A stretch of 64,000 bases of DNA, from positions 21,770,085 to 21,834,084 of the forward strand of contig CM041546.1 of the NCBI GenBank assembly GCA_023238725.1, in the 5' to 3' direction. The first letter of the stretch is position 1. The number at the start of each line of letters is the position of its first letter. This stretch comes from Scortum barcoo (taxonomy: Eukaryota > Chordata > Actinopteri > Centrarchiformes > Terapontidae). Below, piece by piece: positions 40,700 through 52,500 of this stretch. Below the pieces are notes generated by a model. That model was not told the DNA's origin, made no database searches, and saw only the letters and a list, made by a program, of their open reading frames with translations. A program made the position numbers and the translations under genes.

Positions 40700-41290
40700 A
40701 TAAAAAAAAAGCTATATCTCGCCTCTGATTGGTGCAGACGGAAGCCTCAGCAGTATGCCATAGGCTGCCATATGCTGCTACAGTAGCCCGCCGCGCGTCT
40801 TGGCACCAGTTGCGGCGGCGCAAAGACGCCTGATTGGACACCGGCGCAAAGGACGCACTTTTTATTTTCTTTTTTTTTCCCCCACAAGATTGCGCTACTT
40901 CGGCGGTCAAATCACATCCCCCCCCCCCCACACACACACAATCCAAACAGAGTATACACAACAGCACGTGCTATTCAAGGCACCTAATGGGTGCGTGTAA
41001 GGCGCGTCTCACCTCGCGATGACGCACGGCGACGGGAATAAAGTCGAACCCCGCGAGCGTCATTTACCTCCGGGTGTCCCCCCCCCCGCCTCTCTCACGG
41101 TCCGGCCTCCCTCCGCGCGGCGTCCGCAGCCAGAGACAGGGACGGCAGACTGCAGGCTGTGAGGGGAGAAGCGGAGGAGTTGTTACACAAGTGAGCCGGT
41201 GCACTCTGTGATGCGCAGAGGGCCGGCGGAGGAGCGGAGGAGCCCCTCTTCTTACCTTGCGACACGGATCCAGAGGGGGGTGAAATGGGT
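40700..41290 (+). promoter_or_regulatory. CpG-rich block, possible upstream promoter
   Basis: GC content and CpG density rise abruptly compared with the flank, for example in cgcctctcacctcgcgatgacgcacggcgacg-type sequence near 41000-41060 and in 41095-41240. Inverted CCAAT boxes (attgg) are at about 40728 and 40851. Good splice-donor-like words occur at 41191 (caa|gtgagc) and a weaker one at 41289 (atgg|gtaaaa). This fits a CpG island and perhaps an alternative upstream first exon of sall3, 4 kb before the main start. It could also be a regulatory island without a transcript. Confidence 0.4.
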
Positions 41291-43399
41291 AAAAAAAAAG
41301 GTTGTTTGGGCGATTACACGTTTTCTCCTCTCCCTCCCGCCTTCCTCCACCCCCCCTCCCCTCCTCTCCTCTCTCTGAATAGGCAGAGTATGTGTAATAG
41401 CCGCTATGGGGCTCCAGCTATGCAGCAAAAAACAGCCCGTCCTTTAAGGTTAAAACATGCCTCTGAGACCCATCCGGTATCAGCTGTGTCATAAAACAAA
41501 CGTACATTTTTTCTTTTTTTTGCTGCAGTCAATTAAAGAGCTATTTATTTGGTGTTATATGACATCTTCATCTTTTCAGATTCAGTCATTTTAATAGTTC
41601 CAGAGGGGTGTAGATATCTTTTCCCCCTTCATTACACTGTCACATCATATGTAGGAAATGATGGGATAATATGGAGGCAGGTCAGCAGGATCAAAATCAA
41701 ACAGAACACCTTTTTTTTTTTTTTTTTTTTTTTTTTTTGTCAATCAACATTTACACATCAAATTAATTACTTTCCCAGAAGTCCAAGCTGTTTGGAAATC
41801 CCGATCACACTGGATCGTCCTCCCTCCTTCCCTCCCTCTCTCCTTATGTGTGTGTGTGTGTGTAGTCCATACCGGATTAAATGGCACCCTGTCTTAAATG
41901 GCACCTTGCCTCGTTTCCCCTCTCCTTTCATCATCAGCAAAATAAAGATTAGGCCTACAGAGGAGATTGTAAAGGCTCGCCCCTTTTTTTTTTTTTTTTT
42001 TTTAAGAGGCGCACGGATCTTCATTCCTCCGCCTTTGTGATGATATTGATGATGATGATGGCCAAGTGGACAGTTTGATTTTTGTGTGGCGAGCTAGTTA
42101 TAAAGAATCAATATTATATCAAGGGGGTAACTTTGGTGATAAAGGACTTCAGCCACTCTGGCTATTCATCATAAGTCTGTAGCAAGCAGATAGGTCAAAA
42201 GAAATTATATTGCTCTAAAGAGTGTGTCTCCTTATCTCTCAGTACCAGGGGAGTGGAGGACACGCCGATCGATACAGTAGCTGCCGTATACTCCTTGCAA
42301 TTATCAATAGCTGATTTTGTCTTCCTGGGGCTGCATCTATTAATACCAGATAATAACAGCCTTTCGGACATAACTTCTGAGGGGATGATGGAAGGAGAAG
42401 GAGGAGAGGGAGGAGAAGAAAAAAGAAAGTTTGTTGGCAGGGCGACCTTGTTGTCAACAGATTTGTCTCTCATATGAGGTTGACACAGGGGAATAGACAA
42501 GTCAAACAGACGCGAGGGAGAGGGAAGAGGGGAAGGGGGAGCTCTAACTGAGCCCCCCCCCCCTTAACTGAAAAAAAAAAAAAGCTCCAGATCCATCGTT
42601 ACAGTCAAATGGTTTCTAATGAAGAAACCTCATGTTTTATGCGTTGGGACAAGTGAAGAAACCGCTGGATAATATTTTAAGCATAATTTTTAATAACTTA
42701 AAATATACACACACGCAATTGTGTAATTTAAAGAGATTTATGTTAGGAATTATGAGGTTTGTAATTAAGAAGAAGGATGAACTCAACAGGATCACATGAC
42801 GTTGTTCCAAAATCCTGTTTATCAATGTGTATGTTTATACCCCCTCTCATTCTCATGCCAGTCGGCCTATAGAACCTTAATCCTTTCAATCCTTTCCCCA
42901 TTAATGTGACCCCATGCACCCGCAGATTTTAATGCAAATCTGCAAACTAAAGGGTTAATGTGTTTATTTTGCGCCACAACGAGCTGGCACCGAGGCGACG
43001 TTTCTCCTTAAAACCTCTGTCAATTTTATGCACGCGTAAGAGGAGACTCTTACAAAGTATTAAATATAATTTTATATTTTTTATATGATGTTTTAAATAG
43101 GCCATACAGTCTTAACGGGACGCCGTAAAATAACTTCTGTTCTAAATCACCGGGAAGTGGTTACTGTCTCCGGCGGTGGCCACCGTGCGTAAAACGTTCA
43201 TAAACTAGAAATAAAGTTAACGTAAAGGCAGGAGGGTGGCGATGGAGGGCCTACCGTGAAACCTCAAAGTGTCAGCTCTCATAAAAAATAAAATAATAAA
43301 AAAAAAAAACCTTCAGATTAATATGACAGCCCGTCCCTAACAAGCGACGGAGCTGTGAGATATTATATGATGGGAGGTCAAATCTGGGTGTTCACACTG
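41291..43399. other. Spacer between two CpG-rich blocks
   Basis: Contains long T runs at 41711-41738 and 41984-42003, a TG run near 41849-41864, and two tandem copies of a 17-bp word (ttaaatggcaccctgtc type) near 41878-41911. The block 42230-42380 is balanced and could be regulatory. No exon is recognised. Confidence 0.45.
41711..41738. repeat. T28 homopolymer
   Basis: Twenty-eight uninterrupted thymines. Length may be affected by sequencing or assembly error. Confidence 0.85.
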
Positions 43400-44640
43400 G
43401 AGTCTGAGGACGAGCCACTGAACAGCAACGTGGTGGTACATCCTAGTGGCGGCTGAAAGCAATGGGCTGAACCTCTGCTCGGGGGTTAACTCTCACACAC
43501 AGCGCAGTCCACACACACACACACCGAGCCATGCCCGACGCCGAGACACCGACAGCGCCAGCGGGCTGCCAGAAGACAACTTCAAAGTTGGCGTGAGCCC
43601 GCGGAGGACAAGACACTGACGGGTGCTCCAATTTGAGGGAACGAGCCGCGTTTGACCGTTTGGCCAACAAATATCCAGAAAAGCCACTTTTCTTTTTTCT
43701 TTTTTTTTTTTTTTTTTTCCTTTTGGAGAGCGCACCGAGGCGAAGGCGCAACCAGGGAGCTAAAACACTGCGAGGAGGAGGAGGAGGAGGAGGAGGAGGG
43801 GAAGTTCAGCGCGATCACCAACACCGACTCGTCTTTTTGCGGGACAAATGAGCGTCTGGTCGCACTGACATCGGCGCTGAAGCCGGGGAGGACTGTCTCC
43901 GACCGCGGCACCGCTTTCTGGGGAGAGGCGCGTCAAAGTTTGGAGAGCGGAGCTGCGCCATTAGAAAGGAGAAGAAGAAGAAGAAGAAAAAACACACTGG
44001 TAACAATTTATTGCTATAATCAAGAGCTTCCCTCCCTCTGCACACTCTCTGTGCCCGCGTACCAAAGTCAGACTGCTGCTGCTTTTACCGGACCTCCAGC
44101 AAGAGGAAACTTTAAAGCTCCGAAACATCTCAGAGACTGTAAACCTCGCTGCGTTTGAGCCCGGCTCAGGAGGAGGTGCGTGCTCAGCCTCGACACACAC
44201 ACACACACACACACTTACACTCACACACACACACACAAAACAAAAGTTACCGAGAGGGAGAAAGTGCGAGAAGTGAGCCGAAAGCTCCCGAGACAGACTT
44301 TTTAAGAGTTCTGAGCGCAAAAAAACAAAAAACAAAATAAAAAAAGTGGGATCGTAAAGGTCGCAGAGATGAAGATGAGAGACACTTCGGCGAGAAACGG
44401 TGAATCCTCCGCACTTGTGAGCCAGTGCGCTTCGTGAAAGGAGAGAGAGAGAGAGAGAAAAGAGCCTGACGTTCCCAGTCGAAGACACCCCCCCTCCTCC
44501 CTCCTCCTCCTGTGAGCTGGGCATAACAAGAGATTTGGTGTGTTGTGTTGTGTTGTTGGGGGGGGAGGCTGGATAGTAAAGAGAAAAGAGACGGATAAAG
44601 TCTGAGAGTGAAGCGGCTAATTGCTTAGTCCGTCCCTCAT
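43400..44640 (+). promoter_or_regulatory. CpG-rich proximal upstream region of sall3
   Basis: CpG-dense sequence runs from about 43400 towards the gene. Embedded are a T-rich tract near 43691-43720, a GAG trinucleotide run at 43771-43799, GAA/AAG-rich sequence near 43967-43990, CA runs around 44194-44237 and a GA run near 44440-44459. It is probably the proximal promoter region or part of a long 5' UTR. The transcription start cannot be fixed from sequence. Frames in this interval on both strands cross these low-complexity tracts and are not credible proteins. Confidence 0.5.
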
Positions 44641-44770
44641 TACCATATCCAATGCGCGTCCGCTGGACTCCAGCCAATCCTCCCCACCTTCACACGGTGC
44701 CATTAATCGCGGGGCATTATTCACTATCATAATTATTATACCGACATGCGCAATCCGACGCGCAGCAACA
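44641..44770 (+). promoter_or_regulatory. sall3: Likely core promoter of sall3
   Basis: Two CCAAT boxes in the forward orientation, at 44649-44653 and 44674-44678, lie 25 bp apart. About 55-80 bp further on is an A/T-rich stretch (aattattata, 44731-44740) in otherwise GC-rich DNA, which could act as a TATA-like element. The start codon follows at 45001. This arrangement suggests transcription starting around 44765-44780 and a 5' UTR of roughly 220-240 nt, but broad initiation across the CpG island is equally possible. Confidence 0.4.
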
Positions 44771-44796
44771 GCAGCGGCGGCAGCAACACCGGCTAA

Positions 44797-44876
44797 TTTC
44801 ACTTTTTTTTTTTCTTCTTCTTCTTCCCCCACCTTCTCCTTCTTCTCCTTCCTTTCCTCCCTTCTCTCCTCCGCCA
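44797..44876 (+). repeat. 80-bp pyrimidine-rich tract before start codon
   Basis: The + strand is almost entirely C and T here (ttcttcttcttc, ccttctccttcttctcc and similar words). It lies between the presumed core promoter and the sall3 start codon. Such tracts bind GAGA-type factors and can form triplex structures. It may also lie in the 5' UTR. Confidence 0.6.
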
Positions 44877-45000
44877 GACTGTTTGCGAACTTTTTTCTCC
44901 GCGCGCGTTGGTCCGGCCGCCCTTCGCCGATGTATGTGCGAAACGCGGAGACATCCCGGAGCGCAGAAGCAGAAGCATCGCCAGCACCGACGCCAGCAGC

Positions 45001-45082
45001 ATGTCCCGACGCAAGCAAGCCAAGCCGCAGCACCTCAAGTCGGACGAGGATCCCGCGCTAGCCGGGGTGGTCTCCGAGCACG
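45001..45082 (+). CDS. sall3: sall3 exon 1: NuRD-recruiting N-terminus
   Basis: Encodes MSRRKQAKPQHLKSDEDP and nine further residues, then the first base of codon 28, followed by a consensus donor (cacg|gtgagt). The first dozen residues are the conserved SALL motif that binds the RBBP4-containing NuRD deacetylase complex, known for SALL1 and SALL4. Keeping this sequence intact implies that repressor activity is retained. A short first coding exon ending in phase 1 and followed by a long intron is standard for SALL genes. Confidence 0.95.
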
Positions 45083-46612
45083 GTGAGTGGGCTTTGATCA
45101 GCTGAGGTGCGCCCTTCTCCAGGTCCCCTCTCCTCTCACACCTCCTCCACCTCCACCTCCCACAGCCCCGCAGCACTCCTGCTTCTGCACTTCACTCTGT
45201 TTTTGGAGCTTTTTTTTTTTTTTTTAAATAGTTTCTTGAAGTTTTTAGCTGCAGTGAAAAGTGCTTTGGATTTATTTGGACCACTGCTGGGTGTCCGAGA
45301 GGATTCACTTGTTAAATGCAGAGGCAGTCATTTTGTGATAAATCCACCGCGGTGCCGTTATTAAGCCTGAAAAGTGTCTCCTCGGTGCAGAGGGAAGTGT
45401 GCGGTTCTCGTTGGAGAAGTTGCGTGTTGGGTTTATTCCCAAAGAGCAGTTTGAAGCTGACAGATGACTTTAAAGACGGATGGAACTGATGCACATATCC
45501 ATCCACAGCAGTTCACACTCACAGCCTTCATATCGTCAGCCGGAGGCCTTATTTATTTATTTTTTTTTAAGGCCTGATTTTCATATTTTTCCTGTATGTT
45601 TAATATCGGAGCAGCTTTCCTTAAACGCGCCTCTGAAATCTCTGACTCGGTGTGTGCACGCGCGCAGACGTGCAAACACACACAATTTGAGAAGTTGGAA
45701 ATTATTAGACACTCTCACTTAGAGCTGTAAAATACTTAATTATACAGAAGTAAATCGTGCGACTTATTTTTTTTTTCATTATAAAAAAAAAATTTAAACC
45801 TTTGAATTTGATTTTATTCGTATTTTTTCGCCTTTAGTGTCTTTTGTCCCTGAGCGCCTGTCTGCCTCTGTGAGCAGCAAAACGCGGATTCTGTTGCAGG
45901 TCGAAGCCTTGTTTTGTTATGGAAATGTTTTTGTTTACCCCCCTCACATAAATTTAGCACACTTGATTTGTTCCCTTTTGCTCACAATGTCGACAAGATC
46001 GGTGGACAGAGCTCGTCCTCGCCGTGTGTGTGTGTGTGTGTTATTGTGTGTTAGGGGTGAACAGAGAAAGGGAAAAAAAAGAAGAAGCGCTCATTCATGT
46101 TTTATTCTGTACTCAGCCCTCTGCGCAATAAAACCATCATTATGGAGCCAAAGTCACATCTTAAGCAAGGCGTAAAGCTGCAGTAATTATAGGAAGAGCA
46201 TGACAGCTGCAGGAATATTATTTTTCTAACTTCAGAGTGCAGAAATCCCATTGTACATGCTTGCTTTTAAATTTACAATTGTTTTAAACTGCAGCATTTT
46301 TCTGTATTTTACAAAGTAAAATTGCAATAAATGTTACAAAATGTAGGCGAAAATCTGATGTAGTGTATTAACAATACAGTTAATTAATTTCAAACAAACA
46401 ATTTAATAACAAAAGTGCAGTTTTTACTGTTAAAATCACCACTTTTCTTAATATTTAAGCTGACAGATGTATTTCTTTTTGGAGATCCATAAAGCTCGGT
46501 GCTCCCAACAAATCACTGCTATTATTTATAGCTCACTATTTAGGCTCATGTTGTGCCAACGCACACACACACACACACACACACCCAGTCTCACACACAC
46601 ACACTCTCTCTG

Positions 46613-46652
<40 letters not shown>

Positions 46653-49512
46653 TGCAGGGCTTCTTTACAATGGAAATGCGTGATGTAATCTCTGGGGAGT
46701 AGCTCTCTTTGCATGGGGAAATGTTGGTGTGAGAGGGGGGAGAAATCACACTGATGACTCTTGGCTCTTTTGTCCGCTCCACTGTGTGGATTTTTGTCAT
46801 TTCGGAGCAACTCACCATTTTAGCACAAACGGCGTGTCTGTTTTAAATGCTGAGATAACCTTTCCCAGATTTTGCTCAGAGATAAGGGGACGTCCATCAG
46901 GTTGCTCTCCTGTGGGATCGTGGAAAGCGAAGCAAACTTCCCTTTCCTGCTGTAAAAAAACTGTGTGATTTACATGCAGGGAGAAGAGGTTTGTTTTGAA
47001 ATCATTGCTGCAATTTCAGAAACGGCAAACTGTAGAAAGACGGCGCCACTGAGAGAGAAGCACAAGTCAGAAAAAAATCCGTACACACTGCACATACATT
47101 CTGTTCTCCATTTTAACACACACCTCCCTACATGGATGTGTGGCTTCAAAATAAAAACACACACACACAGACACACACAGCACACACACACACACACACA
47201 CAGGCTGTGTTGTGGGTAACCTATAGCATCTACGCCATTGTGCATAAAACTGGAAGTGGCCGTGGAATGTTCTCCTCTTATACTAGCTTGCTTGTTTTCA
47301 GGACAGGCGTTGCAGTGAAACAATACCAAGCCTTTGGCAGAGCACAGTGAGCCCATACACACTTAAATAAACCTAATAATACCATGTCTCATCCAAAGCT
47401 ACCTTACAGACGGGGCTACAAATGTCAGACTGTCAGTGTATCATTGCAGCATGATCAGATTCTCCGCCGCCTATTGCCGCGGCGCAGCTCGTGACGACGT
47501 TATTGATCGCCGGCCTTGACAAATCATTGCATATAATGTCGAAGGAATTCAGAAGTTCCAATTGTCAGCCACTGCTTGATTTAGACTTAAAATCCATAGA
47601 CGTTGGGCCGGCGGCAGGGAGAAAGCCAAGCTCTCGAGTGGCGTTCAAATTGTGCTCAAGGACGCACACTCTGGTCCGTGCCGCGTTTCATGGAAATAGC
47701 CATCAAGCAGGAAAATAACCACAAGATTGAAGAGCCTGGGCGGAAACTTCACCTTGTGTCCTTTTCTCGTCCGAATCTTCATTTCGATTCGACCCTTTTT
47801 TCTTTCTGTTTTTCTTTTTTTTTTTGGCCTGAATTTCTTTCACTCTGCTGTCCACTGCAGCTCAGCGAGGTCTTTAATGTGCTGGGCCCCTGAAAAGATG
47901 AAAAACTAAAATCAGGTGCCAACAAGCCCTCGTCTGGCATATCACTCCCTCCTCAGGCCTTCCGGACACTTACCCCCTGGGGGCATGGGGGGTTGTGTGT
48001 TGTTTGTGTGTGTCAGGATGGGGAGAGGAGGAGGGGTAGGGAGGGGGGTGGGGGGCGTCTGCTTAGTAGTGCTTTTATAAAGCTTGCTGACTTAACCTTT
48101 GTCTAGCCCTGGCCAGCCAGGTCCTGCCGCTGGATGTCGAGCTCCTCGTACAATTAGAACGTGTGCCGTTGACCTTGGCAGCCCAGCTTACTCGTGTCCT
48201 AGAAAGTGTGAACAGCGAGCAGGCTTTTCATCTCGCCACCGCTTCCTCTGCCTCCAGCGTCTTTGAAGGTGTGCATGTGGAATGTGTGGGAGGCGGTGTC
48301 GTACATATTACACACTTGCGCTCACTCCTATTGGAGGGGGGCTAAATTTCCCCAGCTGTGGACGGAGATGCACAGGATCAATTTCCACCAGGAGAAGAAC
48401 ATTTTGCCAGTATCGCTGGTTCTAAGAGTGATATTCTCCACATTCTCGGGAGACATCTCTGGAAAGACGAGTTGGCCGTGCTTTCACTGAGCAGGTGGAT
48501 GGATAGTAATGTAGGCTTCACTTTTTATTTTTGATGCTTTCTACACAGACAAATTCACGTTTTTCTCACCGTCAAAAAAAAAAAAAAAAATCTTCCCTGA
48601 ATTCTCAAACACACTCGCCGTGTTTAAGTCAAACTTTTTTCTTTCCTCCACTCTCTAATGTACGTAGTTATGAGGTGCAAAAAAATATAATATAGTGAGG
48701 AAATCCCTGCTGACAGTGACAACACGGTTCCCCTGCAGTGGGGCTTTGTTTGGCTTTTGTTTTAATCCCCTCTCACCATTGGGTGCAGGCCTCTGGACCA
48801 CCCACACACACAGTTGTGCCAAAGATGTCTTCAAGAAGGCACTCAAATATGGTTGTGTCTTAATTACTACTCAGTCCTGAAAACACACACGAACAAGTGA
48901 GATCCTGATTGAGAGGAAGGACCAGACAGGAGAGAGTAGCACCATTTATCATTAGACTAAACAGCAGATTTTGGGGCGATTTAAGAGAAAGCTGGCAGGC
49001 CACGAATAGAAAAGGTAAATTTGGTCATTAGTATTTTTTTTTTCTTTTGTTTGTGTGATTTAGCAGCGATTTGTTCAGGAAATAGTCATGGATGAACAAT
49101 TTGACAGCTGAGATCGTTTTGTTAAATGTGGTGCTTTGACTTTTGGGTGCAAAAAGTGCAAAATTTTTACATTTGAAAATTCTAATTTAAAAGAAACCGG
49201 GGCAAAGATCATGTAGAAAGACAGGACGTATTGAGTATGTCTTTGGCCTGCTGGGGATGAGCGCCCATTATCTCCTGAAGCCTCCTCCTCATCTCCAGCT
49301 TTTTTGTAAATCCACACCCAGAGACAGAGAGCCATCTTGACGGGTGACACAGTCATCTGGACAGAGTGCCGTCATTGAATACTGTATTGCAAATGCTTAC
49401 ACAAACAAATCGTTAATGTTTTGGCTGCTCCACATCTGCAGGCAATGACAAAGGCCTCTCTGTTAGTGCAGATATGACTGTACCACTCTGCAGTGGGGCT
49501 GACCAGGCTGAT

Positions 49513-49549
<37 letters not shown>

Positions 49550-52500
49550 CTGTGCTGAGGACGCTCGACCCTCTGCAGGTCTGATGATTCATGGAATCAT
49601 TCAAGGAGATGCTTTATGTGCTTATGGCCACAAAGATTTTACTGTCTATGAGCTATGCAATGGAAAAAAAATGTCATTTTTGAAGGATCTGTTTTTTTTT
49701 TTTAAATACAAATATTAATGGACGAAGATTAAGATTTAAGGTGTTTTGTCATGTGCACATAAATTACATGGAGCAGTGGTTGGTAATGAAATTCTAAAGT
49801 CACAGGCTCCCTAAAACAATGCTAAAAATATGTAGAAAGAAATGCAATGCTTAGACAATATGATAAACAGGTTCAACACTTAGTTAAGCGTTATTTCACA
49901 TTTTTAAAATAGCATAATCAGTTCTTTCTTCCTTTGTGCCCTCAGTGATCCTGTGCTGACAAATAAAATACCGAATTAAAATGCAGCAACATTCACACCG
50001 CACAGCTGTCAGAAACAGTTGTCAACATAGATAATCAACTTAGATATAAAATAACTTAAAAATTCAGGATCTGTAAAAGTCCATTTCTTGGAGAACAGAG
50101 TGGTGGATGGGTGATCAGAGAATACAATGGAAAAATGTAATTGGCACAAGAATTCCAGCATTGTTAAACCCAGCAGGCCTTTTTTTTTCACCCTCCCTTC
50201 CCAACTTGGGCCTGACCTACAGTGATGCATCTCTCTTTAAGAGTCCTCAGCTAGCCTCCCATGCTTCAGAAAATGCATTTTAAAGGGACACAAAGAGGGG
50301 CAGTTCTAGTCAGGGTGTAAGTGTTGGAGATAACTGTGTTTTAATAGTGAATGAATGAAATTAAAGTTTCACCATTTAACAAAGAGATTTTCAGCTGAAA
50401 ATACTTTAGACGTTGAAACGAAATGGAACTTGAAAACACCCCTTTTTAAACGAGATACCGATGACTTTACCTCAACACAGAGTAAATGTTACCAGTGGCA
50501 TTGTCCGTGTGTGTGTGTGTGTGTGTATTAATTAAGTGAATCTGGAAATTGTTAAGAATGGGAGAATCTGCAATTGCTCAATCCTTCGCTCAATGCTCGG
50601 CTCTGTGGCTTTCACAGAATCAGTGGAAAGCATGAATACCTCATCTGATATAATATGTCAGATTAGCGGTTTCAGTTAGCATGCCAAAGATTGCTGAGCA
50701 AGATAGCGGACACACAGATTCAATGTCTACAATCCCCCCATTGACTGCGTTCAGCTTAATATTTGCATCAGAGTAAATGAAGACTCTTAAAGGAATGAAA
50801 AACGGATTGGATTTTTTTTCATCCTTTTCTTTCTCATGCTATAGGAAAATCAATATGCTCCCCCCCTACACACACACGCACACGCGAGCGCACACATTTT
50901 ACACACACTTCACTGTCTTGCTAACACATAACGACCACAAAATGTCGCCATCATACAGCTGCACAACACGATGGCACACCACTGTTTCAGGGTGATTGTG
51001 AATGCAAATTGAATTATTTTAATATCATGAGAATGCACAGTGTTAAAATATTTCCAGCAAAATCATTAAAAAAGTGGCCTGTATTGTAATTGGAGCAATG
51101 TTCAAACTTAAAACAAAGCGAAATCCCACAAACGAATCACTGAATGATTTCTTAAATCTTTTTAAGGTGGCAGCATAGGCATTTCTGTGTGTTTTGTATG
51201 AGGGTGATTTTTGCTATGACGAGTGTAGAACTGAATTTCTTTAAAATTCCTCACAATATTACAACAATCAGTGTGTAACAAACTGAGATGCCAAATCAAA
51301 AGGACAATTTCAAACAGGAATATTACAATTAAATTCACAGCATTTAATTTAAAGTAGGAAACATAAGAATTTATCTATTTTTTGTTAAAAAAAATCTTCA
51401 CAGAGAAAATATGACAAATTAGGCCTGTACATTTACACTCTGGGCAGGGTTTCTCCAGTGACAGCAAAAAAATGTGTGTGTGTGTGTGTGTACATATATG
51501 TGGCATTTTTTTAGGTGTTTATATATGTGCTCACAGTTTGTGTGTGTTCTTTGTCTGTCTACATGTGTGTGAAAAAAACGTGTCAGTGTGTGTGAGGTCA
51601 GAGGCATACAAAGGCCCCCACTTGTAATTGTATGAATGAATAAAAGAGATTGACAGTAATACCATTCTGATAACTAATCAGCTCAACACAATGCCTACTC
51701 ATTTGTGTTGACCTTTCAACCCTCAATTATGGAAATGAGTTCTGCTGTCCGCTGCTGGGCTAAGGAGATTTCTAGCCTGCTGTCACGTGTCGCTGACGTT
51801 TCCAGTCACTTGCTCCCTCTCACTACTGGATTTTTGTTTAGAATCTGAGCCTTTTGATTGATTTGATTGTTTAGGAGAGAAATTAAGAAAATGATCAGTT
51901 ATGTTTTTGTTTTACTGGAAATTTTTATATTCTGCTCTTTGTGGCTGAAAAATCAAGAGAGGAGATTACACTGATATTGCGAAGTAGTAATAATGCACAA
52001 CTCAAATAACAGGATTTTACATTTTATTTTCCTTTCGCTTAAGAATTTTTTATAGCAATAATAATCTACCCTGGCAACATACATGATCAAGTAAATTAAT
52101 ATCTTGTTTTGTCAGTGCTGCCCACAGCGAGAATGAGGAACACAGAGCCTGTCCACAGCCTTTCCGTTGATGATTAATTAAGTAACAGACACCAGACCGT
52201 GATAGCCCATGCCCCCTTTGGCCAGAAATTACAGGAGGAGTGATGAATTTCTTTACTAATGAGTCACTGTAATTGGCACAAATGCTTCATGTCTGCCTCA
52301 CCATGGCTCGCTCCATTTTAACCTCTGAAATGAGTGTAAGCACTGTATGAATCTCATGATTACTCACTGACAAAGCGTTGTAAGATGTTCGTGTTGAGTA
52401 AATAAGTGCAGTCTGTAATGTGCTCTATTTTCTCTGAGTCTTTGGAGGTAATCTCGCCCTCAACACATCTTTTTTATCTCCTGCGTTCATAGCTCAGGCT

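Noticed and set aside
43961..44045. Lysine/arginine-rich peptide frames in the GAA-rich tract
   Set aside because: Simple-repeat translation without conservation signal.
43961..44677. 238-codon minus-strand open frame opposite the sall3 promoter
   Set aside because: Composed of Ser, Val-Cys and Phe runs from GAA, CA and GA simple repeats in the CpG-rich upstream region; not a credible protein.
44621..45061. 146-codon plus-strand frame overlapping sall3 exon 1
   Set aside because: Out of frame with the conserved MSRRKQAKPQH start. Most of it is a translated pyrimidine tract. Only its distal ATG at 44930 is kept, as a possible regulatory uORF.
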